Assembly (NCBI RefSeq): GCF_014138285.1
Contig: NZ_JACGXN010000002.1
Coordinates: 310,001-374,000, forward strand
Length of the DNA stretch: 64,000 bases
DNA from: Phyllobacterium myrsinacearum
GTDB taxonomy: Bacteria > Pseudomonadota > Alphaproteobacteria > Rhizobiales > Rhizobiaceae
Reading direction: 5' to 3'
Shown here in pieces: positions 49,518-59,648 of the stretch. The stretch's first letter is position 1. Every line of letters begins with the position of its first letter. The position numbers were made by a program, and so were the translations under genes. The notes under the pieces were generated by a model. It was not told the origin of the DNA. It was given only the letters and a program-made list of their open reading frames with translations, and did not search any database.

Positions 49518-50732
49518 GCCCGTCTTGAAGGCAAAAAGATCGGCGTCCGCATCGCCCGTCCCGGCGATCAGCCCGCGGATCACCTGTGCGGCGACCATGG
49601 AAAAGGTGATCCCGTTGCCGCCATAGCCGAGCACGGCATAACAGCGGTTCATTCCGGGTATCTCGCCGATTGAAGGCAGGCCCGTATCGCTGGCTCCAAA
49701 GCACCCGGTCCAGGCAAAATCGGCTTCCGCGACCACATCGGGAAACATCTTTTTCAGCTTGCGCAGGATGACCTTTGTCTTGGCCGGGAGCTTGGCATCA
49801 CGTTTCGCTTCGTTCTCGAATTCCTCATCCTCGCCGCCGACGATAATCCGTCCATCCCGTGTCGTTCGCATATAGAGATAGGGTTCCGACGCTTCCCAGA
49901 TCAGACAGCGCTCCGGCCAGAGGTTCTGCTTTTGCGGGGGCGTTGCCAAAGCCCAGGTGGAAATGATCTGATGACCCTTTTGCGGCACCACATCGGGAAT
50001 TTCGTAGCCCGTGGCATAGACAAGGTGCTTGCAGCGGATGGTTTGCCCGTCCGTGGTGGTGGCGATCACATGCCGGGGATAGGATTCGACCGAGATGATA
50101 TCAACCGGCGCATAAACGGCAGCCCCGAAAGAAACAGCAGCGCGGAGATAACCATGCGCCAGCTTGCGTGGATTGGCTTCGATATTGTCAAAGCACATCA
50201 GGGCGGCAGCGCGATCGATACGGAACCGCTCCTTCAGTTCTTTACGGTTCAGCAGCTCTATTTCAAATCCCGCATGGCGGCGGGCATTCATTTCCCGCTG
50301 CAGTCCATCCGCATCGAGCATATCCCCGGCAAGATAAAGCGAATCCCGGTTTTTCATTTCGCAGGATATGCCAAGACGGCGGGTCCGCTCCCGCAAAATG
50401 TCGACAGATAGTTTTGAACGCCGCCACGCCCGCTCTGCATCGGCAAGACCAATCTTCCTGGCAAGGACGTGTAGGGGAATGTCGATTTCGAACTGCAGCA
50501 GAGCCGTGCTGGCGGGTGTTGAACCGGTCACCGGTTTGCGCCGGTCAAACACCGCAACTGACATTCCCGCATCGGTCAGGCTCTCGGCGACGAGCGCCCC
50601 GCTGACACCTGCACCGACGATGGCCACATCGATTGTGATATCTTGGGTCAGTGCGTCGTAGCGCACGGTTTCGGCCGGTCGGCCCAACCAGATCGGCTGG
50701 CCGGTTCTCAAATCTCGGTGCTGTGTCGCCAT
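49515..50732 (-). CDS. DAO-family FAD-dependent oxidoreductase
   Basis: 405 residues; ATG 50732 is preceded by AGGG. N-terminal Rossmann motif (VAIVGAGVSGALVAESL), CFDNIEANPRKLAHGY, and a C-terminal GCFGASDTGLPSIGEIPG...GYGGNGITFS pattern of glycine/sarcosine/gamma-glutamylputrescine oxidase-like proteins. It is convergent with soxDAG and upstream of no operon partner on its strand. It could oxidise an N-substituted amino acid, but it is not a SoxB (no signature match), so it cannot simply be taken as the missing beta subunit. Confidence 0.85.
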   Translation of the reverse strand: MATQHRDLRTGQPIWLGRPAETVRYDALTQDITIDVAIVGAGVSGALVAESLTDAGMSVAVFDRRKPVTGSTPASTALLQFEIDIPLHVLARKIGLADAERAWRRSKLSVDILRERTRRLGISCEMKNRDSLYLAGDMLDADGLQREMNARRHAGFEIELLNRKELKERFRIDRAAALMCFDNIEANPRKLAHGYLRAAVSFGAAVYAPVDIISVESYPRHVIATTTDGQTIRCKHLVYATGYEIPDVVPQKGHQIISTWALATPPQKQNLWPERCLIWEASEPYLYMRTTRDGRIIVGGEDEEFENEAKRDAKLPAKTKVILRKLKKMFPDVVAEADFAWTGCFGASDTGLPSIGEIPGMNRCYAVLGYGGNGITFSMVAAQVIRGLIAGTGDADADLFAFKTG

Positions 50733-50828
50733 GGAAAACCCTGATCTGCGAGAAAGTGACAAAGCCGAACGGTGCGGAACCGCACTTGGTTCCGTACCAC
50801 CGGATATTCCCGTGAAATCAATGGCTTG

Positions 50829-52145
50829 TTATAAGGTCAATGTGCTCTTCGCAGGTTTTCCCGCCACGTAAACCTCAGCAATCGTGCGGTCATCGCCCAT
50901 CGTCTGCATCAGGAAAAGCTCTTCGACGAGCGTTTCGACCGTCTCCATGCGCAGGCGCATGGCCGGGGTTGAACGGGCGTTGAGCACAATGCAATCCGCC
51001 TCGGCACCGGGTGTGAATGAACCGATGATACCCTGCAGCGACAGTGCGCGGGCATTGCCGAGCGTCGCCTGATAGTACGAGCGCAGGGGATGATAACGCT
51101 GGCCCTGAATATTCAGGATCTTGTAGCCCTCGTCCAGCGTGCGCAGCATGGAATAGGACGTGCCGCCGCCGATATCGGTGGCAATCGCATGGCGCACCGG
51201 CGGGTTGGATGCTTCCAGACGAGCCAGATTGAACAGTCCGCTGCCAATGAACAGGTTCGAGGTCGGGCAGAAAACCGCGACCGACCCGCTGTTCGCTATG
51301 GCAGCGATTTCCACATCGGTCAGGTGGATGCAATGCCCAAGCAATGTCTTCGGGCCAAGCAGACCATAATGCTCATAAACCTGCGTGTAGTCGCGGCTCC
51401 ACGGGAAAAGTTCGGCCACGAAGGAAATCTCGGCGGTGTTTTCGCACAGATGGGTCTGCACATGCAGATCAGGATATTCACGGGCGAGTGCCCCGCTCAT
51501 TTCCAGCTGTTCCGGCGTCGATGTCGGCGCAAAACGCGGTGTGATGGCATAGAGCTGACGCCCGACACCGTTCCATTTGCGGATCAGCTCCTTGCTGTCG
51601 TCATAACCCGACTGCGCCGTGTCCAGAAGACCGGGAGGCGCATTGCGGTCCATCATCACCTTGCCCGCGACCATGCGCATGTTGCGCCTGTTCGCCTCGG
51701 TGAAAAACGCCTCGACCGACGCCTTGTGCACGGTGCAATAGGCGGCGGCTGTCGTGGTGCCGTGGCGGATCAGTTCATCAAAAAAGGCCGAGGCAATCCG
51801 CTCCGGGTGCCCCTGATTGGAAAATTTCTGTTCCTCGACGAAGGTATATTTATTCAGCCATTCCATCAGTTCGCCCGCATAGGAAGCGACGACCTGCATT
51901 TGCGGATAATGGATGTGCGTATCGATGAAGCCCGGCATGATCAGGTGCGGGCGATGGTCGATGACTTCCACATTCCGGCCTTCCCCGGCGCGCAGGCGGG
52001 CATAGTCGTCGATGGCCCAGATCTTGCCGTCGCGGATCAGCAGCCCGCCATCTTCAATATAGGTGAACGCGTCAGGACTGGCTTCCCCGGCCAGCGGCTC
52101 ATCGTGAAACGTCAGCAGACGTCCGCGTAACAGAAGTTCGGTCAT
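50829..52145 (-). CDS. guaD: guanine deaminase
   Basis: 438 residues; ATG 52145 overlaps the puuD stop (ATGA), so a longer frame is rejected. Amidohydrolase with Zn motif H77-x-H79 (FIDTHIHYPQMQV), HLCEN and FCPTSNLFIGSG, and TDIGGGTS toward the C-terminus. It converts guanine to xanthine and ammonia. Pairs with puuD in an operon for purine breakdown. A DAO gene lies 96 bp downstream on the same strand. Confidence 0.92.
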   Translation of the reverse strand: MTELLLRGRLLTFHDEPLAGEASPDAFTYIEDGGLLIRDGKIWAIDDYARLRAGEGRNVEVIDHRPHLIMPGFIDTHIHYPQMQVVASYAGELMEWLNKYTFVEEQKFSNQGHPERIASAFFDELIRHGTTTAAAYCTVHKASVEAFFTEANRRNMRMVAGKVMMDRNAPPGLLDTAQSGYDDSKELIRKWNGVGRQLYAITPRFAPTSTPEQLEMSGALAREYPDLHVQTHLCENTAEISFVAELFPWSRDYTQVYEHYGLLGPKTLLGHCIHLTDVEIAAIANSGSVAVFCPTSNLFIGSGLFNLARLEASNPPVRHAIATDIGGGTSYSMLRTLDEGYKILNIQGQRYHPLRSYYQATLGNARALSLQGIIGSFTPGAEADCIVLNARSTPAMRLRMETVETLVEELFLMQTMGDDRTIAEVYVAGKPAKSTLTL

Positions 52146-53371
52146 TGCGTGGATTTTCCCGATACCGCGGCGCGATACCACGATACGATCTGGGCCCGCT
52201 CGGTATCTGTAATGTGAGTAAGGTTTCCCGGTGGCATGGCGTGGCTGGCACCGGCGAACAGATAGACCTGACTGGCATGAGTCGCAATCAGTTCATCCGT
52301 ATCGAGGCGAATTCCCTTGGGTGCATGCATGATCCCGTCCCACGACGGTTCCGCCGCATGGCACATGGAACAGCGTCCCATCACTGTGTCGCGCACCTGC
52401 TGAAAGTTCGTCGCAGCCAGAAAAGGCGCAGCCGCATTCGATACTTTTTCCTCGCCTGTCAAAACCTTCGGCACGGTCGACAGCCAGATGATGACAATGA
52501 ACAGCACGACCGAGGCCAGCCATGTCCAGTGCGGATTGCCCTTACCCGCATGTTTTGAGTTGAAGTAGTGACGGATCAACACGCCGATGATGAAAATCAG
52601 CGCGGCGATGATCCAGTTGAACTCCGTCGAACTTGCCAGCGGATAGTGGTTGGACAGCATCAGGAAAATAACGGGCAGCGTCAGATAGTTGTTGTGGGTC
52701 GAGCGCTGCTTGGCCTGCTTGCCCAGCTTCGGATCGGGTGTCTTTCCGGCGATCAGATCCGCAACCACCTTTTTCTGGTTCGGAATGATCAGCAGGAAAA
52801 CATTGCCGGACATGATCGTGGCGGTGAATGCACCAAGATGCAGGAAGGCCGCGCGCCCTGTGAACAGATGCGTATAGCCCCACGTCATGAAAACGATGAC
52901 CGCATAGAGAATGATCATCAAGGCCGTGTCATTGTTTGCCAGCGGCGACTTGCACAGGAGATCATAGATCAGCCAGCCAAGACCGATGGATGCAAGCGAA
53001 ATCAGGATGCCGACCGGCGTTGAGACGTCAAGAACATTGCGGTCGATGAGATAAAGGTCGGCGCCAGCATAATAGACGATGCATAGAAGCGCAAAGCCGG
53101 AGAGCCACGTGGCATAGGACTCCCATTTGAACCAGATCAGATGTTCCGGCATGTTCGGCGGCGCGACCATATATTTCTGGATGTGATAGAAACCGCCGCC
53201 ATGCACCTGCCATTCCTCGCCGTTCACTCCCTGCGGCAAGCCCTGATGGCGGCGCAGCCCCAGATCAAGCGCAATGAAATAGAAGGATGATCCGATCCAG
53301 GCGATTGCAGTGATCACATGCAACCAGCGGGCGGCAAAGCTGAGCCATTCCCAGAAAATAAGATAATCCAT
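52142..53371 (-). CDS. puuD: urate hydroxylase PuuD (membrane cytochrome c-linked urate oxidase)
   Basis: 409 residues; ATG 53371 with GAGG upstream. N-terminal membrane part with eight or nine helices and PuuD motifs (HGGGFYHIQKYMVAP, MPEHLIWFKWE, THNNYLTLPVIFLMLSNHYP), then a C-terminal cytochrome c domain with heme motif CSMCH near residue 345 and a Met ligand (HAMPPGN). It oxidises urate in the membrane, passing electrons to the respiratory chain rather than making H2O2. Cotranscribed with guaD. Confidence 0.93.
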   Translation of the reverse strand: MDYLIFWEWLSFAARWLHVITAIAWIGSSFYFIALDLGLRRHQGLPQGVNGEEWQVHGGGFYHIQKYMVAPPNMPEHLIWFKWESYATWLSGFALLCIVYYAGADLYLIDRNVLDVSTPVGILISLASIGLGWLIYDLLCKSPLANNDTALMIILYAVIVFMTWGYTHLFTGRAAFLHLGAFTATIMSGNVFLLIIPNQKKVVADLIAGKTPDPKLGKQAKQRSTHNNYLTLPVIFLMLSNHYPLASSTEFNWIIAALIFIIGVLIRHYFNSKHAGKGNPHWTWLASVVLFIVIIWLSTVPKVLTGEEKVSNAAAPFLAATNFQQVRDTVMGRCSMCHAAEPSWDGIMHAPKGIRLDTDELIATHASQVYLFAGASHAMPPGNLTHITDTERAQIVSWYRAAVSGKSTQ

Positions 53372-53458
53372 CGAGGCCTCATGCAAAGCATCACAATGCG
53401 TGTGTTCGCTGCCCGATGCAAGGTGATGGCTGCAAGATCAATGCGTGGTTTATGGTGG

Positions 53459-53620
53459 GTGGTTCGTGGTTCGACAAGCTCACCATGAGGGAGAGTGAGG
53501 CTCTTCATGAGGAAGGTGGAGAATTGCAGGGAGCTATATTCTGTTTGATTGCGCATATTGCAATGCTTCCGATTAGCTTTACAGCACCACTCTCCCTCAT
53601 GGTGAGCTTGTCGAACCACG
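53459..53620. repeat. inverted-repeat element, copy 6 of 6
   Basis: Left arm GTGGTTCGTGGTTCGACAAG and right arm ...TTGTCGAACCACG, with CTCACCATGAGGGAGAGT mirrored. Core order is inverted like copy 5. It lies in the divergent-looking 263-bp gap between puuD and the 2OG oxygenase gene (both on the minus strand). Confidence 0.82.
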
Positions 53621-53634
53621 AACAATGCACGTAC

Positions 53635-54333
53635 TTACTTCGAATCGTGAAAGATGATCCCGAGCGTGTTGCGTTTGCCGCTACGCACGCGGCTCACACC
53701 ATGGCGCATGTTGACCCGGTAATAGCCGCGCGATCCCTTGACGGGGCGCTGGCTGACCGGAAAGACCACACCATCACCCTGCCGAAGCGGCACGACTTCC
53801 GCTCGGGATTGCATGCGCGGACGCTGTTCGGTCAGGACAAATTCGCCGCCGGTGAAATCCGTTCCGGGCTCTTTCAGCAGAAACGCCACCTGCAACGGGA
53901 ACACGTGAACGCCGTAAATATCCTGATGCAGGCAGTTGTAGTCCCCCGCGCCATATTCCAGCAGCAGCGGCGTTGGCCGGTCCTGTCCGGCGGCATGGCA
54001 ACGCTCGATGAATGCTTGGTGTGCATCCGGATAACGGATGTCGATGCCCATCTGCTCGTTCCAGCGGTTGGCTATGCCGGCCAGCGGCGGGTATAGCGCT
54101 TCACGCAACCCATGGACTACTTCCGGTAGCGGATAGGAGAAGTATTTGTACTCGCCCTGCCCGAAGCCATGCCGTGCCATGACGATGCGCTTGCGAAAAA
54201 TCGTATCATCCGGATAGCTGCCAGCCAGTGTCTCACATTCCGACTGCGACAGAACATTGCGCAGGATCGTGCAGCCGCAGGCATCCATCTCCGTTTCCGC
54301 AGCGGTCCAGTCTACTGAGTTCAGTTCGGGCAT
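53635..54333 (-). CDS. 2-oxoglutarate/Fe(II)-dependent oxygenase
   Basis: 232 residues from ATG 54333 (GAGGAAG upstream); in-frame extensions to 54510 are rejected. A COG3826-like prolyl hydroxylase-type fold with iron motif H-x-D (LHQDIYG), FTGGEFVLTEQRPR, and a distal His and Arg (MRHGVSRVRSGKRNTLGIIFHD). It presumably hydroxylates a small molecule or repairs alkylated bases; the substrate is unknown. It stands alone, with a repeat element just downstream. Confidence 0.85.
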   Translation of the reverse strand: MPELNSVDWTAAETEMDACGCTILRNVLSQSECETLAGSYPDDTIFRKRIVMARHGFGQGEYKYFSYPLPEVVHGLREALYPPLAGIANRWNEQMGIDIRYPDAHQAFIERCHAAGQDRPTPLLLEYGAGDYNCLHQDIYGVHVFPLQVAFLLKEPGTDFTGGEFVLTEQRPRMQSRAEVVPLRQGDGVVFPVSQRPVKGSRGYYRVNMRHGVSRVRSGKRNTLGIIFHDSK

Positions 54334-54566
54334 TGCAGCTTCCTCGATCATCAAAAGTTCCGAGCAATCGAGCGCAATTCCACCACAACTGCCACCCGAT
54401 TCCTGCACAGGGCGTGTTGAAAGGCCCAGCGCTTCACAAAAAGGACGGTTTTTTTGTCCACGAGGCCAGTCACACGACGATTTTAAGTGACTCAGCTTGC
54501 CGGACTTCATAAATAGAGTCGCAACGGGGTCTGACAGACCGCGACAGAGAACTGTTGGAAACGCAT

Positions 54567-54983
54567 ATGGGCTTGAACAGAAATGGCAAATCAGAAAGGC
54601 GTGGGTCCGCTCCGCTGCTGATTTCTATATTCTGGCTTATTGCCACTTTGGGCGCCGTTTATATCGCCGCTCCGGAAGCGGATTTGCGCAACAATCGTGC
54701 CAGCGCACCAGTTCGCGATGATGCTCGTGTCGCGCACGAAAATGACAATCGCTCCACGCCCGTGCAGAATTCCATGCGCATTGCCGCGCTGGAAGCCCTG
54801 CATCTGAAAATGAAGGGCGGTCTGCGCGCGGATGCGAGCTCGCACGACGGCATTTTGCCGGATGGCAAGGCCCTGTTTCTGGTTGGCGGAACGCTGACCT
54901 CATCTTCTGAACCCGGATCGAGCCTCGCGCTCGACCGAATCGGCGTTTTCAGCGCCCGGGCACCACCCGCCACGCTTGCCTGA
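54567..54983 (+). CDS. hypothetical protein with one N-terminal membrane segment
   Basis: 138 residues from ATG 54567; a TTG start at 54555 is possible. An N-terminal basic stretch (NRNGKSERRGS), one membrane segment (about 22-40; LLISIFWLIATLGAVYIAA), then a periplasmic low-complexity tail. No family recognised. It precedes secDF by 109 bp, with a small hairpin between (54990-55006). Confidence 0.6.
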   Translation: MGLNRNGKSERRGSAPLLISIFWLIATLGAVYIAAPEADLRNNRASAPVRDDARVAHENDNRSTPVQNSMRIAALEALHLKMKGGLRADASSHDGILPDGKALFLVGGTLTSSSEPGSSLALDRIGVFSARAPPATLA

Positions 54984-55092
54984 GGCAGTCCGTTGCCTGG
55001 CAACGGTCTCAACGCAACACAATCGGCAGCCGCCTGGACCAGATGTGATCATCTCTCGGCAGCAGCGCCGCAATTCATAACGGAACACTGAT

Positions 55093-57627
55093 ATGCGCAC
55101 TTCGAAATGGGTTCTGGGAACCTATATTTTCATCATTATTGCGGGCATTATCCTCGCACTCCCCAATATTTTCACCAAAGCACAGCTTGATGCCTTGCCA
55201 AACTGGCTGCCCAAGAAGCAGATCTCGCTTGGTCTCGATCTTCGTGGCGGTTCCTATCTCGTTCTCGAAGTAGACGCAGCAGCGCTCAAAAAAGACCGCA
55301 TCCGCGCCATGCTGGATGATGCGCGCAACAAGTTGCGCACTGAACGCATTCAGGCACAGTCGGTCCGTATTGCCGGTGATTCCGTGATCGTCACGATTGC
55401 CGATCAGGCCCAGCGTGACCGTGCGGTGACCGTTTTGAAGGAACTGACAGCGCAGGTCGCGCAGGTCGGCTTTGCTGCTCCGGTCAGCGATATCGACATC
55501 ACTTCGGCCGACAACACGATCCGCCTTACCCTGACGGATGCGGGCATGAAGGACAGGCTCGATAACGCCCTGCAGCAGAGTCTTGAAATCGTCCGGCGGC
55601 GCGTCGATCAGGTCGGCGTGGCCGAACCGTCCATCCAGCGTGTCGGTTCGGATCGTATCGTCGTCCAGCTTCCGGGTCTGCAGGATCCATCCCAGTTGCG
55701 CGCACTGCTCGGCAGCACGGCCAAGATGACATTCCACATGGTCGCCGATCGCAATTTCGGTGACACGCCGCCTCCCGGCGTTTCCATCCTGCCGGATGCA
55801 AAAAATCCCGGTGAGACCTATCCCGTCGAGGACCGTGTTGCCTTGAGCGGTGAACGTCTCACCGACGCCCGCGCGGCCTTCGATCCGCAGACCAACCAGC
55901 CGATCATTTCGTTCCGTTTTGACAATGTCGGTGCCCGTCAGTTTGCCGATATCACCAGCCAGAACGTCGGTCGCCCCTTCGCCATCGTTCTCGACGGCAA
56001 GGTCTTGACCGCTCCGGTCATTCAGGTGCCGATCACCGGCGGCTCCGGCCAGATCACCGGTAACTTCACGGTGCAGGATACGGTAACAACGGCGGCCCTG
56101 CTGCGTGCCGGTGCCCTGCCCGCTCCGCTGACGGTTATCGAAGAACGCACTGTCGGTCCTGATCTTGGCGGCGACGTCATCAAGATGGGTATTCTGACCG
56201 GTCTTGTCGGCTTCGCGCTCGTCGTCGGCTTCATCTTTGTTCTGTATGGCACCTGGGGTTTCATCGCCAATCTGGCTCTGGCTCTCAACGTCATCCTGAC
56301 ATTCGGCGTCCTCAGCCTTATCGGCGCCACCCTCACCCTGCCCGGCATTGCCGCTATTATCCTTGGTATCGGTTTTGCGGTGGATGCGAACATTCTCATC
56401 AATGAACGTATCCGGGAAGAAGCCCGCAAGGGCATTGGCGCCATGGCCGCGGTCGACCGCGGTTTCAAGCACGCTTACGCGACCATCGTCGACGCGAACG
56501 TAACGCACCTGATTTCCACGCTGCTGCTGTTCCTCTTCGGCACCGGCCCAATCCGCGGTTTCGCGGTCACCATGGTCATCGGCACGCTCATTTCGATGTT
56601 CACCGCCGTTACGGTGGTGCGTATCGTCATGACGGCCATCGTTCGTCGCCGCAAGATGAAGACCATCCACATCGAACACGTGGTCAAGCTCGTTCCGGAG
56701 ACGACAAAGATCTCCTTCATGAACGCGCGTTTCTTCGGTATCGGCGTTTCGATCTTCCTGTCGATTGCCTCGATTATCCTGTTCATCCATCCGGGCCTCA
56801 ACTACGGCATCGACTTCAAGGGCGGTATTCAGGTTGCGATCACCACATCCAAGCCTGCCGATCTTGCAACCATGCGCAGCTCGCTCGAAGAACTCGGGCT
56901 CGGTGAAGTCGTGCTGCAGCAAGCTGGTGGCGACAATCAGGTTCTGATTCGTGTCCAGCGTCAGGATGGAGGCGAAGAAGCCCAGACGGTTGCCGTGACC
57001 AAGGTCAAGGCAGCGGTTGAAAAGCTCGATGCCGGTGTGAAGATCGAAAGCTCGGAAGTCGTCGGACCAAAGGTCAGTCAGGAACTGGCACGGTCAGGCG
57101 TTCTGGCGGTTATCCTCGCCAGTATCGCCATGCTGCTCTATATCTGGTGGCGGTTCGAGTGGCACTTTGCCCTCGGTGCAATTGCCACGCTGATCCTCGA
57201 TACGACCAAGACTGTTGGCTTCTTCGCCCTCATGGGGCTCGACTTCAACCTCACCGCCATTGCGGCGCTGCTGACGATGATCGGTTACTCCGTCAACGAC
57301 AAGGTGGTGGTCTATGACCGCATGCGCGAGAACTTGCGCATTCACAAGAAGATGCCGCTGCGCGAGATCATTGATATGAGTATCAATCAGACCTTGGCAC
57401 GTTGTATCTACACCTCCGTCACCATCTTCCTTGCCATGCTCCCCATGGCAATCTGGGGTGGCAAGGCCGTGGAAAACTTTGCACTTCCCATGCTGTTCGG
57501 TGTCGTGATCGCCACCAGTTCCTCGATCTTCATTGCAGCACCGATCCTTCTGCTGCTGGGAACCTGGTGGGAAAAGAACCACACGCACCGCATCGGTTCG
57601 AGCGAGACACCGGCTGTGAAGAGCTGA
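55093..57627 (+). CDS. secDF: protein translocase SecDF (fused)
   Basis: 844 residues. SecD half (about 1-510) with the P1 periplasmic domain, six membrane segments and DLRGGSYLVLEVD near residue 47-58 plus GFAVDANILINERIREE; SecF half (about 530-844) with GIDFKGGIQ and GYSVNDKVVVYDRMREN. SecDF uses the proton gradient to complete Sec-dependent export. The fused form is usual in several Hyphomicrobiales. The start ATG lacks a strong ribosome site. Confidence 0.95.
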   Translation: MRTSKWVLGTYIFIIIAGIILALPNIFTKAQLDALPNWLPKKQISLGLDLRGGSYLVLEVDAAALKKDRIRAMLDDARNKLRTERIQAQSVRIAGDSVIVTIADQAQRDRAVTVLKELTAQVAQVGFAAPVSDIDITSADNTIRLTLTDAGMKDRLDNALQQSLEIVRRRVDQVGVAEPSIQRVGSDRIVVQLPGLQDPSQLRALLGSTAKMTFHMVADRNFGDTPPPGVSILPDAKNPGETYPVEDRVALSGERLTDARAAFDPQTNQPIISFRFDNVGARQFADITSQNVGRPFAIVLDGKVLTAPVIQVPITGGSGQITGNFTVQDTVTTAALLRAGALPAPLTVIEERTVGPDLGGDVIKMGILTGLVGFALVVGFIFVLYGTWGFIANLALALNVILTFGVLSLIGATLTLPGIAAIILGIGFAVDANILINERIREEARKGIGAMAAVDRGFKHAYATIVDANVTHLISTLLLFLFGTGPIRGFAVTMVIGTLISMFTAVTVVRIVMTAIVRRRKMKTIHIEHVVKLVPETTKISFMNARFFGIGVSIFLSIASIILFIHPGLNYGIDFKGGIQVAITTSKPADLATMRSSLEELGLGEVVLQQAGGDNQVLIRVQRQDGGEEAQTVAVTKVKAAVEKLDAGVKIESSEVVGPKVSQELARSGVLAVILASIAMLLYIWWRFEWHFALGAIATLILDTTKTVGFFALMGLDFNLTAIAALLTMIGYSVNDKVVVYDRMRENLRIHKKMPLREIIDMSINQTLARCIYTSVTIFLAMLPMAIWGGKAVENFALPMLFGVVIATSSSIFIAAPILLLLGTWWEKNHTHRIGSSETPAVKS

Positions 57628-57660
57628 TCGGTCTCTGATCTGAGCTCTTCAGGCTAAATA

Positions 57661-57701
57661 TCTGCGGCGTATGAAAAAAATTGCATTTCCTACGCCGCAG
57701 A
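57661..57701. promoter_or_regulatory. 11-bp stem hairpin between secDF and the antiporter gene
   Basis: TCTGCGGCGTA (57661-57671) pairs with TACGCCGCAGA (57691-57701) around a 19-nt A-rich loop. There is no T-run after it, so a termination or processing role is uncertain. Confidence 0.5.
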
Positions 57702-57813
57702 ATGACAAAAGTTGTTTGCAAGACATCATGCGTACGCAATACTGAAGCAGTCATTAGCTGTTCGCAGTTGACATGATTATTTTTCATCACGACCCAGGGG
57801 GAGACACCGACAT

Positions 57814-59571
57814 ATGCCTCATGAAACGCCGCTGATTGCGACAATCGTAGTGGGCCTCGTTCTGGCCTTCATATTCGGTGCGATTGCCAACCGTTTGCGC
57901 GTTCCTCCCCTTGTCGGATACCTCATCGCCGGCGTTCTCGCCGGCTCCCACACCCCCGGTTTTGTCGCCGATCAGGAACTCGCCGCGGAACTTGCCGAGA
58001 TCGGCGTTATCCTGCTGATGTTCGGCGTCGGGCTGCATTTCTCGCTGAAAGACCTGCTCTCCGTCCGGGCAATCGCCATTCCCGGTGCGATCGTACAGAT
58101 CGTCGTTGCAACATTGCTTGGCGCCGGTCTTGCCTGGATACTCGGATGGAACATGCAGGCCGGTTTCGTTTTTGGCCTTGCCCTGTCCGTCGCCAGTACC
58201 GTTGTGCTGCTCCGCGCAATGCAGGAACGCCGCCTGATCGAGACCGAGCGTGGCCGCATCGCCGTCGGCTGGCTGATCGTCGAAGACCTGGCCATGGTTC
58301 TGGCACTGGTGCTGCTGCCAGCCATTGCCGGTGCCCTCAACGGCAAGAACCCGGTGACCGAGGCCGCGGCCCATGTGGCGAGTGACCCCATTGCCACCTA
58401 TTTCAATCTCGGCATTGGCGGGATCATTGCTCTCACGCTCGGCAAGGTCGCTGCCTTCGTCGCCGTCATGCTCATTGTCGGCCGCCGCGTCATTCCGTGG
58501 ACCCTGCATGCCATCGCGCATACCGGATCACGCGAACTTTTCCGGCTTGCCGTGCTCGCCATTGCCCTTGGCGTGGCCTTCGGTGCGTCGAAACTGTTCG
58601 GCGTATCGCTGGCACTTGGCGCCTTCTTTGCCGGCATGATCATGAGCGAATCCGAACTCAGCCATCGTGCAGCCGAAGAATCCCTGCCACTGCGCGATGC
58701 TTTCGCCGTTCTGTTCTTTGTTTCCGTCGGCATGCTGTTCGACCCGATGACCATCATCAATGATCCGCTGCCTCTGCTGGCGACGCTGGCGATCATCGTG
58801 GTCGGTAAATCGCTGGCAGCATTCTTCATTGTTCTGGCGTTCGGCTATCCCACGGGAACGGCCCTGATCATTTCGGCCAGTCTGGCGCAGATCGGCGAAT
58901 TCTCGTTCATCCTTGCGGAGCTCGGTGTCGGGCTCGGCATGTTGCCCGAGGAAGGACGCGATCTCATTCTCGGCGGTGCCATTCTGTCAATCCTGCTCAA
59001 TCCGGTTGTGTTTGCAGGCGTGGGATATCTCAAACCCTGGCTGGAAAAGCGCTATGCCTCCACGGCCGAGACAGGTCCGGAAATCGCCGTTGTTGAAGAG
59101 CCTGATGTGGAAGAGCTGCATCAGACGACTCTGACGGACCATGCGGTCCTCATCGGCTATGGCCGTGTCGGCAGTCTGGTGGGCGATGCGCTGAAAGAGG
59201 TCGGCAAGCCGTTCCTCGTAATTGAAGATGCAGACAAGACTGTTGCAAAACTGCGGGATGATGATGTTGAAACCATCGTCGGCAATGCAGCGAATGGCGA
59301 TGTTCTGGCAGCCGCCAACCTTGCGGAGGCACGGCAGCTTATCATTGCCATTCCGAATGCCTTTGAAGCGGGGCAGATTGTCGTCAAGGCACGGGCGGCC
59401 AACCCGGCGATCAGCATCCTCGCACGGGCGCACTCCGATGCGGAGGTTCAGCATTTGCAGGATCTCGGTGCCGATGCGGTCATCATGGGCGAACGGGAGA
59501 TCGCCCGTGGTATAGTCGCGCATATTCTCGATCTGGACAAACCTAAGCCGGAGGAACCGTTACCGGCATAA
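57814..59571 (+). CDS. ybaL: CPA2 cation:proton antiporter with RCK/TrkA-N domain (YbaL-like)
   Basis: 585 residues preceded by a GGGGGAG site. N-terminal Na/H exchanger domain of 12 or so helices (IGVILLMFGVGLHFS, VASTVVLLRAM, DAFAVLFFVSVGMLF), then a cytosolic TrkA-N Rossmann domain (about 440-560; VLIGYGRVGSLVGDAL). Members such as YbaL and KefB exchange K+ or Na+ for H+. The gene is monocistronic or leads the following UPF0104 gene. Confidence 0.92.
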   Translation: MPHETPLIATIVVGLVLAFIFGAIANRLRVPPLVGYLIAGVLAGSHTPGFVADQELAAELAEIGVILLMFGVGLHFSLKDLLSVRAIAIPGAIVQIVVATLLGAGLAWILGWNMQAGFVFGLALSVASTVVLLRAMQERRLIETERGRIAVGWLIVEDLAMVLALVLLPAIAGALNGKNPVTEAAAHVASDPIATYFNLGIGGIIALTLGKVAAFVAVMLIVGRRVIPWTLHAIAHTGSRELFRLAVLAIALGVAFGASKLFGVSLALGAFFAGMIMSESELSHRAAEESLPLRDAFAVLFFVSVGMLFDPMTIINDPLPLLATLAIIVVGKSLAAFFIVLAFGYPTGTALIISASLAQIGEFSFILAELGVGLGMLPEEGRDLILGGAILSILLNPVVFAGVGYLKPWLEKRYASTAETGPEIAVVEEPDVEELHQTTLTDHAVLIGYGRVGSLVGDALKEVGKPFLVIEDADKTVAKLRDDDVETIVGNAANGDVLAAANLAEARQLIIAIPNAFEAGQIVVKARAANPAISILARAHSDAEVQHLQDLGADAVIMGEREIARGIVAHILDLDKPKPEEPLPA

Positions 59572-59648
59572 CAACAAGAAATGGGGTTCGTGGCGTGCGT
59601 TTGGTGGGACTGCGCAGGCCGAGTGAGAATGACGAGACAGGGATAGGT

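Noticed and set aside
49515-50732. DAO flavoprotein taken as the missing SoxB
   Set aside because: Convergent, not in the sox operon, and its conserved motifs fit gamma-glutamylputrescine oxidase-like proteins better than SoxB.
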